From: Parietaria judaica
Lineage: Eukaryota > Streptophyta > Magnoliopsida > Rosales > Urticaceae
NCBI GenBank assembly: GCA_954871525.1
Contig: OX940860.1
Span: 22,290,001-22,354,000, forward strand
Reading direction: 5' to 3'
Length of the DNA stretch: 64,000 nucleotides
Shown: in pieces, positions 44,866 to 56,639 of the stretch
Numbering within the stretch: position 1 is the stretch's first letter
How the letters are laid out: the number at the start of each line of letters is the position of its first letter
Made by a program: the position numbers and the translations under genes
The notes under the pieces: model-generated
What the model was told of the DNA's origin: nothing
What the model saw: the letters and a program-made list of their open reading frames with translations, nothing else
The model's database searches: none

Positions 44866-47800
44866 TCAAGGATCCAAGGGGAGCGAGTATCCGCGGAGAT
44901 ACGTGGAATCAACGCCGGATTCTCTCGCCAATGACACCCTCCCAGTCCTCGCAACCTGAAACCAACCACCATTATTAATAAAATCGTTGTTTCTTTAAAA
45001 AAATTATAATAATAAAGAGAAGAGAGAGAGAGACGGACCTCACAAATTCCATAGGGCTCCAATAGCTTCTGCAGTGCAACCATCTTGCTGAAGTCACCAG
45101 TAAGCTGTCCCATTCAAAACACCACTCACCCAAATCAAGATGTTACTTTGAATGAACCCTCATAAGCATCAACAAGCTTGACTACACAAATTACCCATAT
45201 GTTTCTTTGTAATGATGATGTGATATTGTGAACTATCAGATCTATGATCTATCAAAACATTCCGATCTCATAACGGGACCCGTGATGATGAAAAGTGAAA
45301 ACGGAAACACACAAGTTCATCGAACCAAGTCTCGACCAAAATTCAGCCGCTCTTCTGGTACAGAGTGCCCGGATTTTTTTATGTGTTGAGATGAATGTCA
45401 TTATTCAAAGAGACCCAATTATTGGTAGGTCATGACAAGGCTAAAATCGGGAGTAAGCATAATTATCTAACAACCAAGTATTTAAGAGTCGTAATTATAT
45501 AAAATAGCCTGATACATAATCTCCTAAGCCTAAGCATGTGGCCCTTGGTTGGTTCCTTCTCGGGCTGAAGCGGCCCGTGCTCGTGGTGCGGATCACGGGT
45601 CCATCTTCAGTAAGTCTTACCGCAATACGGATCCGTAACACACTTTCTTTAGATAGGTATTAGTATTAAATACCAAGTGTTAACTACTGTGCTTTATAGT
45701 ACAATTCTGTTGAACAAGATAGAATATCCTGTACTAAATGATTATATTTTCTGTTCAGCTCTTATGAAGTGAAGGACCATCTTCATCTACCCTCTTAGTA
45801 TCGCTTTTCTCCCACGATGGCAAGTGCCAATGAAACAATTTGTGATATAGGATGGCAAATGCCTAATATGCTTATAGAATATTTGAGAAGGTAATGAGAG
45901 AGGAGATTCTGACCTCGAGTGTGATTGTGTGGTCAGACACATCAACTGGTTTTGCACGGAAAATACTGGCGATATCGAGGACATCCCTCCTAGCCGAGGC
46001 ATTCACAGCTATTTTGATCAGCATCAATTCTCTCTCTGAAAATGGTAAGTGAGTCAGATCCCGAACCAGAAGATACAACGCATTAGTCATTTTCGGTTCA
46101 GATTACAATTTTATGATGTGAATATAAAAACAGAAAAAAAATTATTATTGATACTCATATGATAGCATTACAAATATTAACATAACAAAGAAAATAATTG
46201 GTTAAATTTTATGCTCAATTTTTTTTTTTTTTCCGAGAATCTCAAACATGAACTTCATATCTTTCGGAAGACATCACCTCATGAAGATCGATCAACTTGT
46301 GAAGCTGCTGAACCAATTTGCCAATGGAGTAATCAGTACCAGGAACAACAGTTGTAATGCGCGAGAGCCCCTCCTTTTCAGCGGGCCCAACAGCAAGGCT
46401 CTGCGACCTTAACATAGAAGCGAATCACGGCCTGAATACCAAATGCACCGTAAAACTCAAGCTTTACTCACCTGAATGTTATAACCTCTTCGAGATATTA
46501 CCCCAGTGACTATGTTGAGTACTCCAGGATAATCGTTCACAATCATAGTCAAAGTGTGAGACTGAAGTCCCGTAGACTGAAATATCGATCATAAACAGAA
46601 TAGCAGAATGTCTTAAAATATTTTGGTAAAATTACAATGCTTTTAAAGACTCGATAGTCATTAATAACGAGAAGTGCTTTCTAAATGTTCAACAAGTCCC
46701 GACACTCCAAACTATCATCACATAATAATTCATATGATTGGCATTTTAATAGGAACCAAACCGATAATCGAAAGAAAACAAGAACACTATATTGATAAAA
46801 AAAATGGTCACTAATTCGAGAGTTAGACTGGAAAACTTTGCCAGTGATGCTTTGGAGGTACAAAACCAATCACTCAAAACATAAAGAAAAACTCTAATGG
46901 AGGCACCTATTTTATAAGTTTAGAAACCCTAATGCTATAATTATTGTGAAATACCTCGCATACCCTTAAATAATAGAACACCTAAAAGACATAAATCTAT
47001 TAAATAAATACATGAAATTCCAGGTCTATTCATTTCTAGAGAAGTAAGAATTTCAAGGGTAACCGAAAACTTACACCATCATCATAGAGAACGCCCCAGT
47101 GAGCATCGAGAACTTTATTCTTCGTGAAGTCAACATACGGCTCAACGGGATAAACATCCCCCTTCATTACAGAAATTATAAAATAAATCAAACTCCCTTT
47201 AGCAATTCTTTCACAATTCACAACATATATCACTACATTAGTACATGGCAATTATAACTCAGATAATATAGGCATGAGCAAAAGATGTCAAATCTAACTT
47301 GGCCATCTTTATGACTCAAGCGTACATCCATAACCATGACTGGCTCCAAATCAACTTAAAATGTTGGACCTAATTTCACGAATAGAAAACCGAAATTCAA
47401 ACTTCTTAGATGATATAGGCATGAGCAAAAGATGTCAAATCTAACTTGGCCATCTTTATGACTCAAGCGTACATCCATAGCCATGACTGGCTCCAAATCA
47501 ACTTAAAATGTTGGACCTAATTTCACGAATAGAAAACCGAAATTCAAACTTCTTAGATAATATAGGCATGAGCAAAAGATGTCAAATCTAACTTGGCCAT
47601 CTTTATGACTCAAGCGTACATCCATAACCATGACTGGCTCCAAATCAACTTAAACTGTTGGACCTAATTTCACGAATAGAAAACCGAAATCAAACTTCTT
47701 AGATAATATAGGCATGAGCAAAAGATGTCAAATCTAACTTGGCCATCTTTATGACTCAAGCGTACATCCATAACCATGACTGGCTCCAAATCAACTTAAA

Positions 47801-50295
47801 CTGTTGGACCTAATTTCACGAATAGAAAACCGAAATTCAAACTTCTTAAATAATATTATGCTCACATTCTAGGGTCAATCACCAATTAAGTGTGTAGATA
47901 AGAACGTGGCCGAGATATTGGTGATATTGTATATGAACAATCTATTTGGCAGGTGACAGCGTGAATAGTAAATGACTAAAAGTTCCAATGGATTTTTGTT
48001 CCGGTTTTACGATCCCCTGGCCCTTTCAGCAGGCACCCAGCTTACTCAAATTATTATCCCCAATGCAACGGGAAAAAGGAACCCAGTACAACAACTAATG
48101 CATGGTAATTGCCTATATCGTTCATCCCTTTCCTTTTTCAACTAGAGACATACACTGGAAGATGTACTGGAAACTTCAGGTGTGGACTCATCTGTGTTCT
48201 CTGCAACACCATTTACAGCCACTGCTCTGTCAAGATCCGGATAAGAAGCTGTAGAAAATCTCCAAAATGGCGCTGTCTCTCCCATCTTTTCTCGTCTCAA
48301 AGCAATCTGCACGTGAGTGAGCGATCATCAGAAATGATAAGTTTGTGTTAAAAGCAACACAGGTATCGTTACTGGATAGTGGATTAAGTACAATAAGTCG
48401 AAATATTTCTATAACACAGTATATGACGGTCCTTCCGCTTCAAGTATACATCGTTAATGATGGCGATTCTAACAAAAGTAGTGTACAATCTTGAGCAGTA
48501 CAAATTTGCAGCAGCGAGGTTCAGTTGAAATAACATTAAGATTCTGAACAATAATCAACCTTTCCAGTTCTTGCCAGTTCCTTGATTCCAAACTTGCTCA
48601 AGTTTCTTTGCACAGCAAACATCTTCCCGGGATCTCCTGTGACCTGAAACAATCCAACACAATGACCCTAAGTGAGGAAGTGATACGTGCCAAAATCGAT
48701 CTCAGAAAATAGGATCTTTGCCTAATCTTCGCGAGTCCAATCTCCGCTCTTTCGAGAGAGATTAAACTTTGTGAATGATTATTGGCTCACTCGTCCATTA
48801 GCTTAAGGTCTCTTTATAAGACTAAGGGATTACAAACTAATGGGTTGGACCAGGCCCGACTTAATTAAGACTTAAAAAGCCAAACTCTGAACTAAACCTA
48901 AATGTTACATTTGTATCAGGAAGTTAATAAACAGTATTAGTAGTATAGCTACTAAAACTCACCTCCATTGTCAGTGAATTTTCAGACGTATCCACGATTT
49001 TTGCTCGGAAGATATCCACCAACCACATAATCTGAAAAAAAAATCAAGAGCAAATATATTTGAATTCAAAGTCAATTAGTTAACTATCGAAACTACAATA
49101 GGACGATCAGATACAATGAATTGTGGTAATAATGAGCTTCATAAAAAAAATGAAGAGAAAACGCGGGTAGTACTACAACTTGATCACTGTAGATTAATGT
49201 CTACGAACAATATAAAAACACCTTACACGTGATTATCTTACTGCACTGAGTCAAAACGAAGCATGTAGAAGCGTGCATGTAGATACATATATCATATATG
49301 CCATATTACTTCTCAATTGGAAATCACCGAGGTGAAAATCTATATTTAAGAAATATGTTTTAATTTAGAATTAGCAAGGAAGGCCTAAATCAATACCTCG
49401 GCGCGAGTGCTCGGATCCGCATTGAGTTTGATAAGCATCAACTCTCGCTCTACTTGTGGTTCCCTTGAGATATCTTCCACCTAACAATGAGATATATGTG
49501 AAAAAAGCTACCCAAATTCTGAGTCTTTTCTCTATATCATCTAGGTTTGGAGCCATTGAAATGATGGAGCTAATCTCCCAAATAGTCTCACAAAAGTGTC
49601 TTTACATGGTATATAATATGACTTATGGGAAACTAGATCTTATAGGAAAATCCAAAAACCTTGATGACATTGACGAGCTTGTTGAGCTGCTCCACGACTT
49701 GGCGCAAAACCTTCTCGGTCCCGGACACAACAATGGTGAACAGAGCCTTGTCCTTGTTCAACCCGACAGCGAGGGACTCGATGTTGTAGCCCCTCCTCGC
49801 AAACACCCCCGCGATCCGGTTTATAATCCCGCTCTCGTCTCCCACGAACACCGAAATCGTGTGCCGTTTCACCCTGTCATCAAAACGAGAAACAGCCTGA
49901 ATAATTAAGGAGGACACACAGTCTTCAACAAAACCTCCTCTCAGATTTCAGCCTCATTGAAGCTCAACACACTTATATTCAAGCTACGAAGCTTATTGCT
50001 AAAGAAAATGGAGATGGCAAAGCCAGATGAATAAAACAGAATCGAGAGCCTTAACAATGGCGATGAGTTTAGAGAGAGGGAGAGACCTGGAGAGCGAGGC
50101 GGAGTTGGCGACGGAGACTGCGCAGTCGTTGGCGGCGGAGAGCAGAGTGCGGCGAGCAGTGGTGGCGGCGCGTCTGGGTTTGTTGAGGAAAGCGATGTCC
50201 AAAGTGGTGGTGGTGGGTCTGGAGAAGCCAATGCGCGTCAAATCCCGGTGAGCTTTGCAGCCGAACGCAGCTGAGAACGTCGGTGAAGCCGCCAT
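44866..50295 (-). CDS. AHASS: Acetolactate synthase (AHAS) regulatory small subunit, plastid
   Basis: The protein stimulates the catalytic subunit of acetohydroxyacid synthase and confers valine/leucine feedback in branched-chain amino acid synthesis. Exons (5' to 3'): 50295-50087, 49873-49660, 49480-49397, 49031-48963, 48643-48560, 48306-48154, 47161-47075, 46576-46472, 46400-46278, 46066-45914, 45104-45039, 44955-44866. They give 478 residues, as expected. The N-terminus is basic and Ser/Ala/Thr-rich, a plastid transit peptide. Two tandem ACT-containing halves follow: [20 protein letters not shown] ... ERELMLIKL, and [20 protein letters not shown] ... [11 protein letters not shown]. Exon phases mirror between halves, reflecting an internal duplication. 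Eleven introns begin GT; ten end AG, but the one before 46066 ends TG. A four-unit tandem repeat fills part of one intron. Confidence 0.93.
45233..45650. repeat. Dispersed repeat relic in an AHASS intron
   Basis: This segment, inside the intron between the exons at 45104 and 45914, has the texture of a retrotransposon LTR or other repeat remnant. It has GC-richer blocks (GCGGATCACGGGTCCATC, CGGATCCGTAACAC) unlike the surrounding AT-rich intron. I see no second full copy in the window, so the classification is weak. Confidence 0.25.
47264..47850. repeat. Four-unit, about 146-bp tandem repeat in an AHASS intron
   Basis: Four almost identical units start at about 47264, 47409, 47556 and 47702, each beginning GATAATATAGGCATGAGC (one has GATGATATAGG) and ending with GAATAGAAAACCGAAAT and CTTCTTA. 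They differ at only a few positions, so expansion is recent. They lie within the intron between the exons 48306-48154 and 47161-47075 and do not touch coding sequence. Confidence 0.9.
48686..48870. repeat. Dispersed repeat fragment in an AHASS intron
   Basis: The fragment shares CAAAAT(C/T)GATCTCAGAAAATAG with 18228-18350, and ATTAGCTTAA(A/G)GTCTCT ... GGGATTACAA with 2280-2400. It is wholly inside the intron 48644-48962. Confidence 0.4.
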
Positions 50296-51874
50296 GGCAG
50301 CCTAGCGAGAGAGAGAGAGAGAGAGCAATCGAGTGATTTTATTTTTCAATAATTCAGACATCGAGTGTTTTAGTAAAATAGGATATTTTAATTAATTAAT
50401 TAATTAATTAATGGAGTGAGGGAGATTATTTAAGTTTAATAATAAACACGCGGACAATCCACATTGTTTATTTAGGTTTGTACATTCCAAATCTAATTGT
50501 AATGTTGCCATTATAAACACTCATTAGGCTCACCCCAGGCACTCACTGTCACTGATGACTGAAAACAAATAGAAAAAAAATTCCATTTAAAGGATAAAAA
50601 ATGCACACCCACTCAGAAACAAAACAATCCTGATTAAATATAATAATAATAATAAAATAGAGACAAATATTGACATTGTTATCAATCAAGATGTCAATTT
50701 CGGGAGACCAACCATGTACATTAGGGCAACACTTTGTTTGTTCAACTAATATTTAGGATATTGCGATAAAAGTACTTAAATTTTGATCAATATGGAGGTT
50801 CAAAATAATAGAAAATAGTAGTAAAAGTAACCAAAATCAAGAATACGAAGGGATATGTTTTTCGTTTACTTTTTTCATCAAATTCTAATGAGAGAATATT
50901 CTAGATAACAATATGAGTATATAAATGTATATTTTAAGTATGATTTAGTAACCTAAGTTAAAAAAAAAAAGACCAATGTCCGTAAAAAAATTAGACGAAA
51001 AATGTTTCGCTTCTCATTTATTAATTTTTAGTATTTTAAGCTTGTGCCGCTTCAGATAATTAAAATTTGTATTGTTGTCACGATTATCTTTTAAAGTTTT
51101 AATTAAATAATATATTCTGTATAAGTTCAATTCTCATTAATATTATTAAATTATTATTTAATAAATTAATAATTCTAATAATATAATTTATCAGGTTTCC
51201 AACAATATTGATTTAAGATATAATGTAATATTCCGTTAATTTCGATATTTTCACCGAAAATTGAAACTAGAAGGAAGTATGGTTTAGCAAAATTGCGTAG
51301 GGGAATATAGGAGAAAGGGATCAGCGAAGCTCAAAGATGGAGGAGAGAGGCGAAAACTCTCCTCTCCTCCTTCCTCGGTTGTTCGAGTTCTGCGGTGGAG
51401 CTCTGATACGAAGAACACTCTGGTCCCACCGCCACCGGGAAGGGAAACAAATCCATCTCGTGGAAGCACAGAGGTTCGGATTGTGAACAATTTCGAATTC
51501 AAGTTATCCCATTGAAGCTTAAGAAGATGATGATGATCTTGTTATCAACACAGAGTGGATTCGATCAAGAGAATGCTGATGAGCCTCCAAGCAAGCAAGC
51601 AAGAAGAAGCGAATCTCTCGTAATCAAAGCAACACCGAAGAGTTCGAGCTTTCCGGCGACGAAGGTCAACAGAGTCTGATTCACTTTTGAAGTGGTTTGG
51701 GATATCAGTGTTGTGTGTGTGTTATTCATCTTCAAATGCAATGACACGATAGGATTCCGCCTCTTATTTCTTGCTTCAATTTTAACAAAATTATGTATTA
51801 CTTTGTTACATTGACCTTCTATAGAACATGCCTGAGGTGCCTTGTTAATCCACAAAAAACAAAACAGGCTCGAA
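50296..51874. other. Intergenic region between AHASS and HEXO2-like genes
   Basis: The left part is the promoter of the minus-strand AHASS gene, with a GA repeat at about 50306-50326 and an AATT-type repeat at about 50391-50411. The middle is AT-rich and featureless. From 51290 to 51690 base composition changes and open frames appear on the plus strand (see 51527-51679). The right end should include the 3' UTR of the HEXO2-like gene ending at 51875. Confidence 0.5.
51527..51679 (+). CDS. Possible small plus-strand ORF of 50 residues
   Basis: A frame from ATG 51527 to TGA 51679 encodes 50 mostly hydrophilic residues, including DEPPSKQARRSE and lysine/serine-rich text. Codon composition is more gene-like than the flanks. 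An upstream ATG near 51335 opens another 49-codon frame, so a spliced transcript on this strand is possible. No family is recognised, and there is no way to decide from sequence alone whether it is translated. Confidence 0.2.
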   Translation: MMMILLSTQSGFDQENADEPPSKQARRSESLVIKATPKSSSFPATKVNRV

Positions 51875-53676
51875 TCAAGCGGCGGCGGCGGCGGCGTTGC
51901 ACATTCCCGGGTGCCTGACGCACCACAGCGGCTGGATGGGCTCCGCCGCGACGCCCCTGCTCACCATCCTGCTCCGCCACTCGTTCAGCCTGTCCGTCGC
52001 CTCCGCAGACCTCTTCTTGCCGCTCTCGTCCCGGTTGCCCGACCATAGCGCCTCTGCCATCGCCGACGCCCGGGGCCAGATCTTGGAGTCCAGCACAGTC
52101 CCGTCCGCCTGCTCTGACCAGAGCGCCACTTCCCCGCCTAGCACCAGCTTCGTCTCGTCCGCGCTCAGCCCGTAGTCGATCTCGTAGTTGTACACTGCCT
52201 GCCACGTCTTGAACGGGTCGCACCATGACTCCCCGTCCTTGCCGATGCCTGTCTGCACGTCGTAGGCGCTGTTGTTCCCGATGAAGTCGCCGTGGCCACA
52301 GTCCAGGTAGTAGAAGTCGGACGACGAGACGATCACGCGGTACCCCGCGGAGACCAGGCGCTTTGTGTTGTTGTGGCCGTTGTTCCACGTCTGCAAGATG
52401 GTGCTCTCGCGGGGGAGGAACCGGGGGCTCACCTTTATGCTCTCGTCCAGCAGAACGTCTTCCCAGTAGACCACCGTCTTGTTGAGGGAGACGATGTGAG
52501 GCAGCGTGGCGTTGACGAACGTCTCGAGGAGCTGAGAGAGGGTCCCTCCATCGGAGAGGAAGGCGGCGATGGTGGGGTCGGATTTCCAGCAGTTGGGGAC
52601 GACCTCGTCAGCACCGGCGTGGAGGAAGGTCTCGGGGAAGAGCCGGGCAACGTGGTTGATGACGTTGGCGTGGACTTTGTAGGTGTTCGGGTTGAGAGGG
52701 TTGAGCTGCCCGGTTCCCGGCTCCGACGCGAGGCGGTCTTCCCACTCAGCGCCGGCCGGCAGCCAGAACATGTTGGCGCAAGAAACTATGTCAGGATAGG
52801 CCTCAGCCCATGACCCTGTGTGTGCTGCATTGTTCATGTTCGACATTAATGAAGTTGATCAAGACTCAACTCAGGATCTGATCTAGCATAATGGCAAGCA
52901 TAAGTCAAACCTGGGGCATCGATCTCCGGCATAACCCTGACGCCGTGGTCCAACCCGAAAGCCACGATTCTCATCACGTCGTCGGGGGAGTACTGCATTT
53001 CATCGCCGTATGATCCCCGGGTGGCGAGCTCCGGCTCCGACGGCACCACTAGAGGGAAGGAGTGAGAGTCCGTGATGTGCCAGTGGAACACGTTCAGCTT
53101 GTTCGCTCCCATGGCGCCAATCGTCCTCAGAATGTCCTCCACCGGGAAGAAGTTCCTTGACGTGTCCAGCATCACCCCTCGGTGCGCGAACTTGGGCCAG
53201 TCGGAGACCTCCACGCCGGCCGCCACAGCCGACGGCTCTCCCCACACCAGCTGCGCGAACGTCTCGAGTCCCCGCATTGCGCCCCACGCAGTCCGCGCGC
53301 TCAGGCGAGCGGAAGCTCCATCCCCCACACCGGGAACAGCGAGGCTGTACGACTCATCTACACCGTGGGCGAGGGGCGCGGCGAGGTCGGCCACGTCGAC
53401 AAAGAGGGCCTGCAGCGGCGCGGCGGAGGCATTGAGGATCACGGGCGACGGGGGCACGAGCGGCCGGTGGTGCTCGCTGCGGACGAGGCGGAGGCAGCGG
53501 GCGGCAGCGGCGTAGAGGTGGCGGTGGTGCGGGGCGGAGATGGCGAATCCCGGGGACAGGAGGCGGGCCTGCGGGTGGGCCCAGTTGAAGGTTCTGGGCT
53601 TGGGCCAGACGTTGATCGGAGAGGCTGAGGCCGCCACGAGGGTGAGGAGGAGCGCGGCGATGAGTGAGGAAACCAT
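51875..53676 (-). CDS. HEXO2: Secreted GH20 beta-N-acetylhexosaminidase, HEXO2-like
   Basis: The enzyme removes terminal GlcNAc/GalNAc from N-glycans in the secretory pathway or apoplast. Two exons, 53676-52911 and 52824-51875, give 571 residues, close to Arabidopsis HEXO2. It has an N-terminal hydrophobic signal segment, a GH20b-like domain, then the catalytic barrel with [13 protein letters not shown], the Asp-Glu pair in [12 protein letters not shown] (the family usually reads GGDEV), [10 protein letters not shown] and [14 protein letters not shown]. The C-terminus [15 protein letters not shown] matches HEXO2. At the exon junction the protein reads PAHTGSW, whereas relatives I recall read PGHTGSW. 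The coding sequence is strongly GC-rich, unlike most neighbours. An AT-repeat TATA-like run lies at 53709-53722. Confidence 0.93.
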
Positions 53677-55044
53677 TTTGTTGGTGAAACTAACGAGTCG
53701 AACGGTGCTTATATATATATATGTTGTACATAGGAATGAATAGTGAGATCGGGGAGTTGAGGAGAGTCGTATTTTGTTGTGATTTGATTGTTTTGATGTG
53801 CAGAGGCAGTGGCAAATGGCAGAAGCATATCACTTGGGAATGGAAATACTCTCGGAACTGAACTGACTTGACTTATCTTAAAAGTAAAAGTCGTCCTTTT
53901 TCATTCTTTGAGTAAACTTGTGGGGCCATACAACAGATCACTCGTCTCTCAATTCGTTAAAAGCAATATGCATTGCCGGCGAAGCAAAAAGACCATTGAC
54001 AATTCAACTATCATTTGTTGGCCGAATCTCACACCTAAAATAAATAATACAAGGATGCCATCTAGGTAGAGGGTAGATTTAAAACTTCAGACATTAATTT
54101 TTAGAGCGGCTAAAGTATTTAAACTTTTAAGAAATTTGAGTTATGTAACTAAGCTTTTTTTTGGTTGCTCAAGCTCAAGTATCTAAGCTTGCCTCTCCGT
54201 GTGGTGATTTGGTCTCTTACGTCTATTTTCAAAATTAATTCTCCGTTACTCTCGTCCCACGGATGCTGCCACATAGATTTTCCAGCCCAGTCATGTCATC
54301 CAAGCTCACTGCTCAAAATAAAAATAAAAAACATAATAAATATGGACGGCTGAGATCTACCAAGAAGTGGCAGAGACTAGATAAATTAAATCACCCTAAA
54401 CTAACAATATAAAATAAAAAAATGAAAACCCATTCTCATCGAACACGACAAACTCGTTTTCTCTTCCTCCGACTCAATTAATAATGGAAAATTGACTCAA
54501 ACCGATTTCCGTTAATAATGGAAAATCGCGGGTAAAGTGACACTAAGTTTTAACCAAAAAATTAAACAGATGCCAAAATTTAAAATTGAGAGGGTTCGAC
54601 TGTTACTTTAAAACTTGGAAGGGGCTTAGATTCAAACATACTCAAAGTTCAGGAGAGTATTTATGCCAATTTCCTTTTCCCAAATCATATTATTTTAGTG
54701 TATATTAGATTGGCCGTGCGAGTAAATTTGCTTGCTCGAGATCCATGCATATATAATAGTTATATATAGACTCCTTCGAACCAACGATAATGGCAACTTG
54801 TGATTTATGAGTAATAATTTTCTATAAGAAACTTCTCTATAAAGGGAACTTTTATTATTAAAAACTCCACCATCATCATATCATTTAAAAATAAATGGAA
54901 ACATATGTTTTCACACACACAATCTTTTATTAAAATTTGAAATATTTTGTACAAAAGAATTGCTGATATACATAGATAGAACAAATCAAAGCATAACAAT
55001 TTACAATCAATTGAATAATTAATAAATAAATAAATCGATGATGA
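53677..55044. other. Intergenic region upstream of HEXO2-like gene
   Basis: The left 200 bases should include the promoter and 5' UTR of the HEXO2-like gene. The rest is AT-rich sequence with repeat-like phrases at 54500-54680 (AAAATTTAAAATTGAGAGGG, ACTCAAAGTTCAGG), similar in style to the foldback elements near 42 kb. The right end is 3' flank of the polygalacturonase gene. No gene is seen. Confidence 0.5.
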
Positions 55045-56489
55045 TTAAAGACAAGTATCTGGTAGGACCCTCCCAAAGGACTTGCCGATGGCATTGGCGC
55101 AGAGGGACTTGGCTGCTTGGTTTTGGTAAGTGAGGTTGACATCCTCGAGCCTAAGCCCTTTGCACGGGTTCTTCGCGCTGCAATCGAACTTCACCGCCAC
55201 CGCCGTCGCCGACGTCCCCTTTATGCCTCTGTATACCACATCGCTGATCTTCACGCCCGACACCTGTCCGCAGAGCGACGTTAGAACTTAGTAATTAAAC
55301 TCGCAAACAACAAACACACATGGAAAGCGGGCGAGGCTCACTTGCGCCGGGCAGTTGATGTTGCCGGGACAGTAGTTTTGGTCGATGATGATGGGATTCT
55401 GGACGTTTTGCATCACCACGTTCTGGAAGCGGACCCCCTGAACGAAGCCTTTGCTCGGCCGAGCCCACGACTTGATTCTCAACCCGTTTGTAGTGCCCTT
55501 GAAAACAGCCTGCTTCACCGTCACGTTTCGGACCCCTTCTTCTTCCAAGTCCTTGGCCAAGCTCCCGATGCTGCCGCCAAATACACACAATGTCAGTTTA
55601 CGAATACGTGTCCTACTTACATGCAGGGCCGGGCCTGTTTACATGTTTATTTTATGGTATGTGTGCTCGTACCTTATGCCGTGGCCGGGGCCGCATTCCA
55701 TGCGCTCGATCCATAGGTCCTGCGTGCCCGGGCCAATGGAGACGCAGTCGTCGCCGGTTTTGATAGAAGACTGCAATATGGCCACGTTGGTTGACTGCTG
55801 CACGTGAATGCCATCCGTGTTGGGGCTCTCACCTGAGGCGAGCACCGTCACCCGTCTCATCTCCACGTTCCGGCAGTGGTTCACCACGACGTGGAACATC
55901 TGGCTGTTCAGAGACAGAAGCCCTACAACTTTCACGTTCTTCGAGTACCATATCCCCAGCGTCTGCAAATGCAAGGCGAGATCAGCAAAACAATAATGAA
56001 AACAAGAAACCTCAAGAGATCATATGATCAGTGTTAGCGGGATACCGTGGCTCCGGCGGGACAAGACCTTCCGGAAGCTTTGCAAGCCCAGAGCGCGGCC
56101 CCCCGGGCGTCGAGAGCGCCGCCGACAATGTCCAGGCCAGTGACACCTCGAAAGCTGAGCCAGTCCTCCGCTCGGCCGAGGACTCGGTAGTCAAGTGGGG
56201 CGACCAGAGTGCCATCAATCTGGAAGGTGAAGTGCGGGCATTTGCAGCCTTTGCCGTTAAACTCGAGGGGGCGGAGAAAGTACCGGCCTTTGGGGACGTA
56301 GATGCGTGCCGCATGCACCGAGCCACACACCGCTCTCCATGCCTTGAGGAAGGCTTGGGTGGAGTCCGTGGCGCCGTTAGGTTTGGCCCCGAAGCGCAGG
56401 ACGTTGTGGGTTGTGGCGGGACTGCCCGCTGCAGTTGACCACAACAGAATGGACACCATTACTAGGAAGCTCAGGATTGACTCGCCCAT
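55045..56489 (-). CDS. GH28 polygalacturonase, secreted
   Basis: The enzyme hydrolyses alpha-1,4 bonds in pectic homogalacturonan in the cell wall. Four exons, 56489-56046, 55962-55673, 55570-55342 and 55263-55045, give 393 residues. The N-terminus (MGESILSFLVMVSILLWS) is a signal peptide, followed by the NVLRFGAKPNGATDST start of the mature fold. All four GH28 signatures are present: NTDG (in ESPNTDGIHV), DD (KTGDDCVSIGPG), HG (ECGPGHGISIGS, spanning a splice junction) and RIK (NGLRIKSW), so the enzyme should be active. Cysteines near the C-terminus (CSAKNPCKG, LCAN, DTCL) match the plant family. Exo or endo action is not decidable. The coding sequence is GC-rich, like the neighbouring HEXO2-like gene. 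Confidence 0.93.
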
Positions 56490-56577
56490 TTTTGCTGAAT
56501 TCTAGTTGATCTTTTCTTCGTTACTGTGTGAATTTCTCGGTGTGTGAGAATGCCTTGTTAGAAGAGAGGAGTGTAGT

Positions 56578-56590
56578 GTGTTTATATAGA
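56578..56590 (-). promoter_or_regulatory. TATA box of the polygalacturonase gene
   Basis: TATATAAAC on the minus strand lies about 90 bases before the ATG at 56489, a normal distance for a plant TATA box with a short leader. Confidence 0.5.
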
Positions 56591-56639
56591 AACGACGAAG
56601 TGTGTAAAGAGAATAAAGAAATAGTTTAGTAAGAGAAAA

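Noticed and set aside
47264..47850. Tandem repeat considered as a CRISPR-like array
   Set aside because: Units are contiguous 146-bp copies without short repeats and unique spacers, and they lie in a plant intron.
51897..53743. Several long plus-strand open frames across the HEXO2-like gene
   Set aside because: They are antisense or alternative-frame shadows of a GC-rich coding sequence.
55342..56438. Plus-strand open frames across the polygalacturonase gene
   Set aside because: Shadows of the GC-rich minus-strand exons; the minus-strand protein has all four GH28 motifs.
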